Shown: positions 41,709 to 49,811 of the stretch, one piece after another
Layout of the letters: each line of letters starts with the position of its first letter
How positions within the stretch are numbered: the first letter of the stretch is position 1
Source: an uncultured Clostridia bacterium
Lineage (GTDB): Bacteria > Bacillota > Clostridia > Oscillospirales > Ruminococcaceae
DNA: 64,000 nt
Assembly (NCBI GenBank): GCA_947383835.1
Contig: CANDEV010000005.1
Location: 62,001 to 126,000 of the forward strand
Direction: 5' to 3'
The notes under the pieces: generated by a model
Seen by the model: only the letters and a program-made list of their open reading frames with translations
The model's database searches: none
Told to the model about the DNA's origin: nothing
Position numbers and translations under genes: made by a program

Positions 41709-41737
41709 AGAGCTGTCAGGTCGGCAGCTCTTTTACT
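41709..41737 (+). terminator. Terminator of the tiny-ORF unit
   Basis: AAGAGCTG / CAGCTCTT stem with a TCAGGTCGG loop, followed by TTACTTTT. Confidence 0.8.
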
Positions 41738-41813
41738 TTTGCAAATGCTATTGCTTTTTGTGTAAAAATATGCTATAATTGCTTTCAGTACAAATATGAA
41801 AGGACTTATCAAA

Positions 41814-42662
41814 ATGAATTTTTTCGGCAAAGCTAAAGACAGCATTATCCTCGTCCTGAAAGGTATCGCAATGGGTATCGGCAACGCCATTCCGGGCGTA
41901 AGCGGCGGAACTATCGCTGTTGTTACAAAAATTTTCGACAGGCTTATGGAAGCCATTACTCCAAATATAAAAAAGCTGATAAAAAATATGCCGTTCCTTA
42001 TCCCAGTGGGGCTTGGCATGGTTATAGGAATTTTCTGTACATCCTTGGCTCTGGACAAGCTATTTGAGACATACTACGTCCCCACCCAGCTTTTCTTTTT
42101 GGGACTTATTATCGGCAGCATTCCAACTATCCTTCGTGAGTGCAAAAAGGAGACTCCAAAGCTTCGTCCCATAAATTTGATACCGTTTTTTATCGGGGCA
42201 ATTTTTATGGTTGCACTGCTTTTCCTGAATGAGGGCGGAAGTATGTTTACTGCGGGAGCGGCTCTTACTGCGCGTGATATAATTTTGTACATCATTATGG
42301 GCTTTATCGGCGCAGCGGCAATGATTATCCCCGGGGTAAGCGGTTCTATGATAATGAAGGTTTTCGGCGCATACGATTCAATAATCAGTGCGGTTGCAAA
42401 TCTTGATATTGCGGTACTCACCGTGTTCGCCGTAGGAGCGGTTATCGGACTTTTTGCCGCTGTAAAAATTATTGACGTGCTGCTGAAAAAATGTCGGCAG
42501 GGGACTTACTGTCTTATCCTCGGACTTATCATGGGTTCGGTCATTCACATTTTTCCTGCGGAATTTAAATTCAATGTCCAAGGCATAGTTGGCATATTTC
42601 TGCTTTTGGTCGGATTGGCAATACCGTATCTTACAGAGCTTCCCTCAAAAATTAAAAAGTAG
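41814..42662 (+). CDS. DUF368 membrane protein (polyprenyl-phosphate translocase family)
   Basis: A 282-aa protein with about eight to nine membrane helices. It carries the two DUF368 repeats GNAIPGVSGGTIAVVTKIFDRL and AMIIPGVSGSMIMKVFGAYD. DUF368 proteins (PopT) were shown to recycle undecaprenyl phosphate across the membrane. Start at 41814, 10 bp after AAAGGA; ATG 41796 overlaps that site. First gene of an envelope-related group with the lipoprotein and HtrA. Confidence 0.93.
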   Translation: MNFFGKAKDSIILVLKGIAMGIGNAIPGVSGGTIAVVTKIFDRLMEAITPNIKKLIKNMPFLIPVGLGMVIGIFCTSLALDKLFETYYVPTQLFFLGLIIGSIPTILRECKKETPKLRPINLIPFFIGAIFMVALLFLNEGGSMFTAGAALTARDIILYIIMGFIGAAAMIIPGVSGSMIMKVFGAYDSIISAVANLDIAVLTVFAVGAVIGLFAAVKIIDVLLKKCRQGTYCLILGLIMGSVIHIFPAEFKFNVQGIVGIFLLLVGLAIPYLTELPSKIKK

Positions 42663-42688
42663 GTATTGTTTATAAGGAGACTGATAAA

Positions 42689-43975
42689 ATGAAAAATATT
42701 AAAAAAATTTTTGCAGCTGCTTTTACAGCGGTCCTTATCTTTACAGGCTGTACAAATAAAACCGAAAGCAGCGAGACTGTTATGACCATATCTGCGGGCG
42801 AAAATACGCTTTTTAAAAGCGGTTTGCTTTTGGTGAGAAAAGACGGAAAGTACGGATATATTGATAAAAGCGGAAATTTTGTTATTGAACCGAGATTTGA
42901 AGCCGCATATGATTTTGACGAAAGCGGTTTTGCGTTTGTCCTGGAGGATTTGTGGGGGATCATTGATACGAGCGGAAATTATGTTATTGAACCTCGTTTT
43001 CACCTTGCAGATGATTTTATGAATAATGGTCTGGCTTGGATAAATGAGGATGGCAAGTGGGGGTGTATTGACAGAAATCTGGATATTGTAATAGAACCGC
43101 AGTTTGATAATGCTATGGATTTTGGAGGAAACGGCTATGCGGCAGTACGCTTAGGGAAAAAGTGGGGTTATATCAATGAGAGCGGTACGGTTGTTATTGA
43201 GGGAAAATTTGAAAAACCCGAGGCTTTTTATGAAAACGGCAAGGCGTGGGTCAGTGAGGGAAATTTATGGGGCTGCATTGATGATAAGGGTAATTTTGTT
43301 GCGGAGTCGCAGTTCTTAAATGTAGGCAATTTCGGCAAAAACGGACTTGCCGCTGTTATGACGGAGACAAATTTATGGGGATATATGGACGAAAACGGCA
43401 GCTTGGCAATTGAACCCCAGTTTCAGATGGCGAGACGCTTTAATGACAACGGTCTGGCTTGTGTCAAAATCAATGATAAATGGGGATTTATTGACGGACA
43501 GGGAAATTTTGTCGGCGAACCAATATTTGATTTGCCAGTAAGTTTTGAAAAAAATGGTTTAGCAGAGGTCTCAACGGACGGCAAGTGGGGGTATATAGAC
43601 CAAAGCGTCGAGTTTGTTATAAAACCAAAGTTTGATTGTGCCTACAGCTTTAGTGAGAACGGTTTTGCCGCGGTACAGAAGAATGGCAAATGGGGCTGTA
43701 TTGATGAGAGCGGCAAATTTGTTATTAAACCGAAATTTGAAGAATTGTACAGTTTTGATCGACTTGGATTTGCTGCAATTTATAAAAACGGCAAATACGG
43801 TTTTATAGATAAAAATGGAAAAATTTCTATTAATCCGAAATTTGACAACTACATAGGTTTTTACGACGACGGCTTTGCAGTGGTTTCAATTGATTGGAAA
43901 TATGGGGTTATAAATCAAAACGGCGATTATGTTCTTCCTCCTGAATATGATTATATAGGTGAAATGAAATTTTAA
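42689..43975 (+). CDS. WG-repeat lipoprotein
   Basis: A 428-aa exported lipoprotein. The signal peptide ends in the lipobox FTGC with acylated Cys21. About nine WG/KWG repeats follow, each like GKYGYIDKSGNFVIEPRF, GKWGCIDR or NLWGYMDENG. The repeats form a beta-rich surface platform in related proteins; the ligand is unknown. ATAAGGAG precedes the ATG. Confidence 0.93.
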   Translation: MKNIKKIFAAAFTAVLIFTGCTNKTESSETVMTISAGENTLFKSGLLLVRKDGKYGYIDKSGNFVIEPRFEAAYDFDESGFAFVLEDLWGIIDTSGNYVIEPRFHLADDFMNNGLAWINEDGKWGCIDRNLDIVIEPQFDNAMDFGGNGYAAVRLGKKWGYINESGTVVIEGKFEKPEAFYENGKAWVSEGNLWGCIDDKGNFVAESQFLNVGNFGKNGLAAVMTETNLWGYMDENGSLAIEPQFQMARRFNDNGLACVKINDKWGFIDGQGNFVGEPIFDLPVSFEKNGLAEVSTDGKWGYIDQSVEFVIKPKFDCAYSFSENGFAAVQKNGKWGCIDESGKFVIKPKFEELYSFDRLGFAAIYKNGKYGFIDKNGKISINPKFDNYIGFYDDGFAVVSIDWKYGVINQNGDYVLPPEYDYIGEMKF

Positions 43976-44035
43976 TATAATTCACATTTACGGGCAAAAT
44001 AAGTATAAAAAAATACTTTTCAAGGAGTAAATGTG

Positions 44036-45142
44036 ATGAAAATTCGATTTGGCAGCAAAAACTCCGAGTCCGCGAAAAAAAACGGCTTCGGAGTTTCCTC
44101 ATTAATAGGCGCGGCAGCGATCATTTTTATGGCGGCGGGATTTTTATACCTTTATTCGGAGCGTGAGACTGTCCCCGCAGGCGAGGACGTTAAAAGCGCG
44201 TTTGTGCTGACTGAAACGTCAAAGGAATTGACCGTTCCCGAAATCGTGAAAAAAGCAAAGCCGTCGGTTGTGGGGATTTCCTCAAGGTTTGGTGAAAGTT
44301 CTGTAGGCACGGGTACGGGAATAATCATGTCCGCGGACGGCTATATTGTTACCAATGCCCATGTTGTAAAAAATTCTGATCATACCGCCGAAAGCGTGAC
44401 AGTGGTTTTGTCGGACAAAAGCGAGTATCCTGCCGAAATCGTTGGCACGGACAGCCGTACCGACCTTGCGGTCATAAAAATAAATACGGGAGCTGTCTCT
44501 CTGTCTGCCGCCGAATTCGGAGACAGCGGCGTTTTGTCCGAGGGCGAACTTGCCGTTGCAATAGGAAATCCCCTTGGCTTCGAGCTTTACGGCTCTGTAA
44601 CAAGCGGGATAATCAGTGCGCTGAATCGCACTATAACCGTTGACGAGTACACAATGACCTTGATTCAGACGGACGCAGCAATAAACCCGGGAAACAGCGG
44701 GGGACCCCTCCTAAATTCCTGCGGACAAGTAATAGGGATAAATTCCAGCAAAATTATTTCCGACTCCGCCGAGGGACTGGGGTTTGCAATACCTATAACA
44801 TCCGCAAAGCCGATAATCGACGAGCTGATGAAAAACGGTTTTATATCTGGCAGACCGCGTATAGGCATAAGCGGCGAGGATATCAGCGAGGACATTGCAA
44901 TATATTACGACCTGCCTCAGGGCGTGTACGTTCGGTTCGTCGAAAAAAATTCAGCGGCGGACGCTGCGGGAATACGCCTTGGCGACATAATCGTCTCCGC
45001 GGACGGAAAGCCCATAAAAACCATGCAGGAGTTAAACGCCGTAAAGGATAAATTCAAGTCGGGAGAGGAGCTTGCAGTCACGGTCTACCGCGCGAAAAGC
45101 AGGATCGAAATAAAGATAATTTTGGGTGCGGAGGAAAATTGA
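44036..45142 (+). CDS. HtrA/DegP-type membrane serine protease
   Basis: A 368-aa protein with an N-terminal cytosolic stretch, one transmembrane helix at about 25-40, and a trypsin-like domain. The triad is His109 (VTNAHVV), Asp143 (SRTDLAVIKI) and Ser221 (INPGNSGGPLL). A single PDZ domain follows (about 275-365, GVYVRFVEKNSAADAAGIRLGD). Extracytoplasmic quality-control protease. Start at 44036 with AAGGAG 8 bp upstream; GTG 44033 is also possible. Confidence 0.94.
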   Translation: MKIRFGSKNSESAKKNGFGVSSLIGAAAIIFMAAGFLYLYSERETVPAGEDVKSAFVLTETSKELTVPEIVKKAKPSVVGISSRFGESSVGTGTGIIMSADGYIVTNAHVVKNSDHTAESVTVVLSDKSEYPAEIVGTDSRTDLAVIKINTGAVSLSAAEFGDSGVLSEGELAVAIGNPLGFELYGSVTSGIISALNRTITVDEYTMTLIQTDAAINPGNSGGPLLNSCGQVIGINSSKIISDSAEGLGFAIPITSAKPIIDELMKNGFISGRPRIGISGEDISEDIAIYYDLPQGVYVRFVEKNSAADAAGIRLGDIIVSADGKPIKTMQELNAVKDKFKSGEELAVTVYRAKSRIEIKIILGAEEN

Positions 45143-45159
45143 GGTCCCGTATAAAATAT

Positions 45160-45195
45160 AAAAACCGTGACATAAAGTCGTCACGGTTTTTGTGT
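45160..45195. terminator. Terminator after htrA-like gene
   Basis: AAAAACCGTGAC / GTCACGGTTTTT stem with an 8-nt loop. Could serve both converging genes. Confidence 0.8.
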
Positions 45196-45212
45196 TGTTA
45201 ATATAGAATTTC

Positions 45213-45953
45213 TCAAACAATAAATTCAAATTTATTTCTGCTCCAAAGCCACAAAGGAGTGTGGATATCAATGGGAGCAATTCCCGTTCCGTTTAGCAGT
45301 CTTTTCCAACGTTCAGCGGTTATCGTCTGGACGTTGGATTTTTCCGTCTCTTCCGAAGTAATTATCCCCAGCCGCACGCTTGCCTGAATAATGTGCGTAT
45401 CGGGCGCGATCGTAATATTTTCACGGTCAGAAAATTTCATATCCGTGTATTGTTCGATAACATACAGCCAGTAATTGCAAATTTTATTTCCGCCTAAATA
45501 CGGGAATTTCTTTTTATTATTTTGTATGTGGGACTTTATCTCTGCGACCTTAAAATTCATTTTTGAAAATAAATTTCTTATGTCTCCGTCAAAGTCCTGC
45601 TCAACAGTGCCGCATAGGGTACGCCATATAACAGGCTGCTTGTTCGGTTGGAGCGCGACCTTATAGCTTACCAAAATATTTTTTAACTCTTCCGTACCCA
45701 TTTTGCAGACAGATTTGCTGCAAAATACCTGTGGACAGTCGCGGTACATTTTGTTTGCACATTCCCAAAGGGCGTATGAATTGCGCTGATAATTAAGCGA
45801 CATTGGCAGCGTAAAATACATATAATTTTCTTGGGACGATATCGGCAAATTCGGATTTTCATGTTCGGGCATTTTTTCCCCGCCAAGCAGCCCGTTTTTG
45901 TATGCAGTCAAAAGCTTTTCAAGCCTTTCAAGAACATCATTTTCATTATCCAT
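45213..45953 (-). CDS. HhH-GPD-like (DNA glycosylase fold) protein
   Basis: A 246-aa soluble protein. The segment FPYLGGNKICNYWL fits a helix-hairpin-helix, and ITIAPDTHIIQASVRLGII closely resembles the catalytic strand of endonuclease III/Ogg enzymes (P-x-DTH-x-x-R), giving a candidate catalytic Asp. No C-terminal FeS cluster Cys pattern is visible. A base-excision role or a nucleoside glycosidase role on the same fold are both possible. GAGGT precedes the ATG. Confidence 0.6.
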   Translation of the reverse strand: MDNENDVLERLEKLLTAYKNGLLGGEKMPEHENPNLPISSQENYMYFTLPMSLNYQRNSYALWECANKMYRDCPQVFCSKSVCKMGTEELKNILVSYKVALQPNKQPVIWRTLCGTVEQDFDGDIRNLFSKMNFKVAEIKSHIQNNKKKFPYLGGNKICNYWLYVIEQYTDMKFSDRENITIAPDTHIIQASVRLGIITSEETEKSNVQTITAERWKRLLNGTGIAPIDIHTPLWLWSRNKFEFIV

Positions 45954-45985
45954 ATTGTACCTCGTAATTACTTTTTGTGCAGAAT

Positions 45986-46507
45986 TTACGCTTCAATATA
46001 AACCGAAACAAGACTTCTTTCGGTGTAAACAAAGGTTAGTTCGGTTATACCGCCGCCGTAAAAGCTGTATGTTATCGTTCTGTCAACGTCGCCGTAAATA
46101 TTATCTGCAATGCCAACCTTGTCGGGAATGTCGTTGGGACGAGACTTGAAATCTATCCCGTAAACTGAAAAGTCCGAGGGAGCGGAATTTCTCTCAAATC
46201 TAAGTCCGACAATGTTTCCGAATTCATCGTACTTTGCCGCCGCCGAGCCGTTTTCAAAGAATATGGTTTCGGGCAGATTTTCCGTGTCAGTAGTTTCATC
46301 TGCCGCAATCGGCAGGGGACGGTTCTCTCCGCAGTAAAAAATACTGTTCAGCATTTCGCTGCCGACCCAAGGGCGTACAAGTGCGTAGCTGTTGTCCTCG
46401 GTTGTGACTTCCGTGGTAATTTCCGTTTCGGGAACGACCTCGTTTCCCGAACAGCCGCACAAAAACGCCGCCGCAATAATTGCCGCAAAAATTTTGATTT
46501 TTTTCAT
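45986..46507 (-). CDS. Hypothetical lipoprotein
   Basis: A 173-aa exported lipoprotein. The signal peptide ends in lipobox FLCGC with Cys19. An acidic/Thr-rich linker (VVPETEITTEVTTED) and a globular domain of unknown family follow. Start at 46507 has AAAAGGAAT; the frame extends further upstream without support. It ends 32 bp downstream of the start of the HhH-GPD-like gene and shares its strand. Confidence 0.85.
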   Translation of the reverse strand: MKKIKIFAAIIAAAFLCGCSGNEVVPETEITTEVTTEDNSYALVRPWVGSEMLNSIFYCGENRPLPIAADETTDTENLPETIFFENGSAAAKYDEFGNIVGLRFERNSAPSDFSVYGIDFKSRPNDIPDKVGIADNIYGDVDRTITYSFYGGGITELTFVYTERSLVSVYIEA

Positions 46508-46573
46508 ATTTAAAATTCCTTTTTTATTTACTGTAATAATAATAGCACAAATTTTTTTATGTGTCAATAATAC

Positions 46574-46669
46574 AAATTTCAAATGAAAAGCGCAGTCAAA
46601 AAAACTGCACAAAAATCATATATGCAATTTTTTGTGCAGTTTTTTTGAGCGCTTTTTAATTTGAAATTT
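46574..46669. repeat. Long hairpin element (R3, copy 2)
   Basis: A 96-bp, almost perfect inverted repeat. The ends AAATTTCAAATGAAAAGCGC pair with GCGCTTTTTAATTTGAAATTT. The inner arm ACTGCACAAAAA recurs as TTTTTTGTGCAGT. Shares 22 bp with the element at 10257-10359. Lies in the divergent region before ybaK. Confidence 0.7.
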
Positions 46670-46678
46670 TTATAATCC

Positions 46679-46707
46679 TTGCAAACCCGCAAAAAATGTT
46701 GTATAAT
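46679..46707 (+). promoter_or_regulatory. ybaK promoter
   Basis: TTGCAA (46679-46684), 17 bp and TATAAT (46702-46707), just after the hairpin element. Confidence 0.65.
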
Positions 46708-46740
46708 GTAATTATAAAATAATTTGGAGGACGGTCTAAA

Positions 46741-47247
46741 ATGTCAATAGAAAAAGCAAGAGAGCATTTGGCAAAATTCGGCGCTGCGGAAAGAATAGTG
46801 GAGCTTCCCGTTTCAAGCGCAACGGTGGAGCTTGCGGCAAAGGCTCTGGGACGTGAGCCGGGAATGATAGCAAAAACGATCTCCTTTTACGACAGGGACG
46901 GCGGCGTAATACTTATCGTTGCGGCGGGGGACGCGAAAATAGACAACAAGCGTTTCAAGGAGCGTTTCGGTCTGAAAGCGAAAATGCTCACTCACGAGGA
47001 CGCTGAAAAGCTTATAGGTCACGCTGTGGGCGGTATCTGTCCCTTTGGTGTAAACGCGGGGGTGCGGGTCTTTCTGGACGAGTCCCTGAAACGTTTTGAT
47101 ACGGTTTTCCCTGCCTGCGGAAGCTCCAACAGCGAGATAGAGCTTACTATAGCAGAGCTTGAAGAATTTGCCGTCCCCGAGGATTGGGTGGACGTTTGCA
47201 AGCTTGGATCAGGGAACGCCCTGCAGCGGGAGTCACCCATAATATAA
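46741..47247 (+). CDS. YbaK/EbsC-type aminoacyl-tRNA deacylase
   Basis: A 168-aa protein of the YbaK/ProX editing family that hydrolyses mischarged tRNA such as Cys-tRNA(Pro). Core motifs are AKTISFYDRDGGVILIV, GDAKIDNKRFKERFG and GHAVGGICPFG, with VFPACGSSNSEIEL. TTGGAGG precedes the ATG. The final residues GNALQRESPII are read from an R1 element overlapping the 3' end, beyond the usual family end. Confidence 0.92.
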   Translation: MSIEKAREHLAKFGAAERIVELPVSSATVELAAKALGREPGMIAKTISFYDRDGGVILIVAAGDAKIDNKRFKERFGLKAKMLTHEDAEKLIGHAVGGICPFGVNAGVRVFLDESLKRFDTVFPACGSSNSEIELTIAELEEFAVPEDWVDVCKLGSGNALQRESPII

Positions 47248-47293
47248 AATACGATAATTATTTACTATGCAAAGCCCCCTCAATGAGGCGGGA
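47210..47293 (+). repeat. R1 copy 6, overlapping the end of ybaK
   Basis: First hairpin CAGGG-AACG-CCCTG (47210-47223), core AGTCACCC, an AT-rich spacer, second hairpin CCTC-AAT-GAGG (47278-47288). The rest of the gap to 47562 holds the hydrogenase promoter region. Confidence 0.7.
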
Positions 47294-47401
47294 AAATTTA
47301 TGCGGCAAGTTTTACATAATTGCAGTTGTATCGGTATAAAATTTATTAGCTGTAAAAATTTTGCTATGCACAATTTTATATGACACATTCCGTTTATGTC
47401 A

Positions 47402-47460
47402 TTTACAGCTTGCCCTATAATATGTTATAATATATTTGTCGAATTGTGCGAAAACACATA
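47402..47460 (+). promoter_or_regulatory. Hydrogenase promoter with possible Rex site
   Basis: TTTACA (47402-47407), 18 bp and TATAAT (47426-47431). TTGTGCGAAAACACAT (47444-47459) follows. It resembles the Rex half-sites TTGTG and CACAA, but the spacing is 2 bp short. Rex is encoded two genes on, so control is plausible but unproven. Confidence 0.45.
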
Positions 47461-47562
47461 TTATTGTAAAATATCATATAAAAATTTACAAAATATACAC
47501 AATAAATTTGCGGCGGACTTTTCTGCCAAGGTTTTGTTAGATAGGAAGGAATGGTAAAGCTT

Positions 47563-48984
47563 ATGATGTTCGATACCAGTGTGCAGGAGCTTAAATATAA
47601 GGTTTTGCGCGAGGTCGCCAGACTTGCGTTCGATGACAGGCTGGAGGAGGGAATGTTGGATATATCCAACATAATCGTTCCGGGACCCCAGCCGACAATG
47701 CGCTGCTGTATCTATAAGGAGCGTGCAATCGTCAACGAGCGTGTAAAATTTGCAATGAATCAGGGAAAAAGCAGCAACGTTATCGAGGTTCTGCCTATCG
47801 CCTGCGACGAGTGTCCCGTTGACGGGATACAGGTCACACAGGCGTGCAGAGGCTGTATCGCCCACAGGTGTATGAACGCCTGCCCCAAGGACGCTATCAC
47901 TATTGTCGATCACAAGGCGGTGATAGATAAATCAAAGTGCGTTGAGTGCGGACGGTGTCTCGCTGCGTGCCCATATTCGGCTATCGTCAAGAGCGAAAGA
48001 CCCTGCGTAAGAGCCTGCAAGCCAAAGGCTATCTCGATAGACGAGAACCGCTGTGCAAAGATAGACGACGAGAAGTGCATCGCCTGCGGAGCGTGTGTTT
48101 ATCAGTGTCCGTTCGGCGCGATAAGCGATAAGTCGTACATACTCGATACGATTGATTTTATAAAAAATTCTGAGAATAACAGCAAATATAATGTCCACGC
48201 CGTTGTTGCACCCTCTATTTCGGGGCAATTTTCAGTACCCCTGGGCAAGGTCGTTTCGGGACTGAAAAAGCTTGGCTTCAGAAGCGTTATGGAAGCAGCC
48301 CTTGGCGCGGATATGGTCGCCTACAAGGAGGCTTCCGAGCTTGTGGAAAAGGGATTCCTCACAAGCTCCTGCTGCCCTGCGTTTGTAAGGTACATTGAGA
48401 CCCAATTCCCCCAAATGAAAGATAAGATATCTCACAATCTTTCACCAATGGCTGAAATTGCCAAATACATGAAAAAGCATGAGCCAAACTGCAAAATAGT
48501 CTTTATAGGACCATGCACCGCTAAAAAGGCGGAAATCAAAAGAGATACTGTCAAGCCGTACATCGACAACGTTATTACCTTTGAGGAATTGCAAGCCCTG
48601 TTTGATTCGAGAGACATCAAGCTTGACGAGCTTGAAAACGAGCCTTTGGACAACGCTTCCTACTTCGGAAGAATTTTCGCAAGAAGCGGCGGACTTGCTG
48701 ACGCTGTTGCCGAGGCTCTCAAGGAAATGGAAATACCCGAGGAGGTATTCAGGCTCAAAGCTGTTACCTGCGACGGTATCGACAACTGTAAGACCGCTCT
48801 GCTGAAAGCGCAGAAAGGCGTTGGCGGCGAGAACTTTATCGAGGGAATGGCTTGTATCGACGGCTGTATCGGCGGTCCCGCCTGCCTTGCACACGGACCT
48901 AAGGATAAAATGGCTGTTGACAAATACGGAAAGGAAGCGGCGGAGAAATCCATTCTTGACGCTATCAATATCCTTAACCTTTAA
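47563..48984 (+). CDS. hydA2: [FeFe]-hydrogenase, group B-like (HydA2 type)
   Basis: A hydrogenase of about 473 aa that produces or uses H2 with ferredoxin. The N-terminal half carries several [4Fe-4S] sites (CDECP, CRGCIAHRCMNACP, CVECGRCLAACP, CIACGACVYQCP). The H-cluster domain follows with SSCCPAF, GPCTAKKAE and GMACIDGCIGGPACL. SSCCPAF with Phe instead of Trp is typical of group B. Start at 47563; the ATG at 47551 abuts the AGGAAGGA site. In Ruminococcus albus a hydA2 gene lies with a sensory hydrogenase, as here. Confidence 0.92.
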   Translation: MMFDTSVQELKYKVLREVARLAFDDRLEEGMLDISNIIVPGPQPTMRCCIYKERAIVNERVKFAMNQGKSSNVIEVLPIACDECPVDGIQVTQACRGCIAHRCMNACPKDAITIVDHKAVIDKSKCVECGRCLAACPYSAIVKSERPCVRACKPKAISIDENRCAKIDDEKCIACGACVYQCPFGAISDKSYILDTIDFIKNSENNSKYNVHAVVAPSISGQFSVPLGKVVSGLKKLGFRSVMEAALGADMVAYKEASELVEKGFLTSSCCPAFVRYIETQFPQMKDKISHNLSPMAEIAKYMKKHEPNCKIVFIGPCTAKKAEIKRDTVKPYIDNVITFEELQALFDSRDIKLDELENEPLDNASYFGRIFARSGGLADAVAEALKEMEIPEEVFRLKAVTCDGIDNCKTALLKAQKGVGGENFIEGMACIDGCIGGPACLAHGPKDKMAVDKYGKEAAEKSILDAINILNL

Positions 48985-48998
48985 GGGGAGGTTGTCTT

Positions 48999-49649
48999 AT
49001 GAGCGTTAATACCTCGTTGAAAAGCGTCCCAAGGGCGGCTCTGGCGAGACTGCCGAAATATTTGGAGTACTTTAAGGCGCAGAAGCGAAAGGGTGCGGAA
49101 ATAATTTCCGCGGCGGATATTTGCTCAGAATTTGTTTCCGACGGCGCAGACTCTTTGGACGACCTTGTCCGCATAGGCGCGGAGCAGGGGTGCGAAAATT
49201 ATAATGTAAATTCCATGATAGAGCTGCTGAACGGTTTTTTGGAGTGTGAAAATTACAGCGACGCAGTTATAATCGGGGCGGGACAGCTTGGAAGGACTCT
49301 CCTTGCCTACGACGGTTTTGGAGCATACGGCTTGAACATTGTTGCGGCGTTTGATATAAGCCCCTCCGTTATCGGGACGCAGGTGAATGGAAAGCAGATA
49401 TTTTCCGTGGAAAAAATGAAAAATCTTTGCGAAAGAATGAATATCCATATCGGGATAATCACCGTCCCCGCAAGGAGCGCACAGCTTGCTGCGGAGCTTC
49501 TTGTAAAATGCGGAATAAAGGCGATACTTAACTTTTCGCAGACCGGCTTGAAGCTGCCGGAGAAAATAATCGTCAAAGACGAAAACATAGCGGAGTCGCT
49601 GTCGGAACTTTCCAATAGGCTTAAAAGCAGGAGCAATTCGGGCGGTTAA
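48999..49649 (+). CDS. rex: Redox-sensing repressor Rex
   Basis: A 216-aa NADH/NAD+ sensor. The N-terminal winged helix (VPRAALARLPKYLEYFKA, to about 80) is joined to a Rossmann domain with GAGQLGRTLLAY. Rex represses fermentation and hydrogenase genes when NADH is low. It lies 14 bp after hydA2, so it is co-transcribed. GGGAGG precedes the ATG. Confidence 0.96.
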   Translation: MSVNTSLKSVPRAALARLPKYLEYFKAQKRKGAEIISAADICSEFVSDGADSLDDLVRIGAEQGCENYNVNSMIELLNGFLECENYSDAVIIGAGQLGRTLLAYDGFGAYGLNIVAAFDISPSVIGTQVNGKQIFSVEKMKNLCERMNIHIGIITVPARSAQLAAELLVKCGIKAILNFSQTGLKLPEKIIVKDENIAESLSELSNRLKSRSNSGG

Positions 49650-49651
49650 TA

Positions 49652-49701
49652 ATACTAATTCGCTTACATTTTGCAGAAAAAATTTGGTCGCGAATTAGTA
49701 T
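49652..49701. repeat. Short inverted repeat (R3-like, minimal)
   Basis: Perfect 12-bp ends ATACTAATTCGC / GCGAATTAGTAT around 26 bp. Immediately follows the rex stop and may double as a weak terminator. Confidence 0.6.
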
Positions 49702-49721
49702 AAAAATATTACTAAAAAATA

Positions 49722-49750
49722 TTGACGAAACGGCTTTAAAATGGTATAGT
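49722..49750 (+). promoter_or_regulatory. Promoter of the sensory-hydrogenase operon
   Basis: TTGACG (49722-49727), 17 bp and TATAGT (49745-49750), about 60 bp before the [2Fe-2S] gene. Confidence 0.75.
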
Positions 49751-49811
49751 ATATTATAGAGAATTATATCGTTTTTTGCCGAATAAAAAATTATAGATTG
49801 GATGTTGTGTT

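Larger units (their letters stand above)
40368..41735 (+). ncRNA. 1.37-kb transcription unit: tiny ORFs, minigenes, hairpins
   Basis: The unit lies between a consensus promoter and a terminator and holds no ordinary CDS on either strand. The 5' half (40368-40930) is hairpin-rich, for example CCGCATAC/GTATGTGG at 40772-40809 and CCCGA/TCGGG. The 3' half repeats a module: a ribosome site with a 10-14-codon ORF, then GGAGTGAGTCC and often a two-codon ORF. GGAGTGA copies begin near 41063, 41182, 41315, 41434, 41540 and 41642, spaced 102-133 bp. It could be a large structured RNA, a leader-peptide array, or both. I do not recognise it as a known RNA family. Confidence 0.6.

Noticed and set aside
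47444..47459. Definite Rex operator upstream of hydA2
   Set aside because: The half-sites fit, but the spacer is 6 bp instead of 8 and one end base differs; kept only as a weak candidate.
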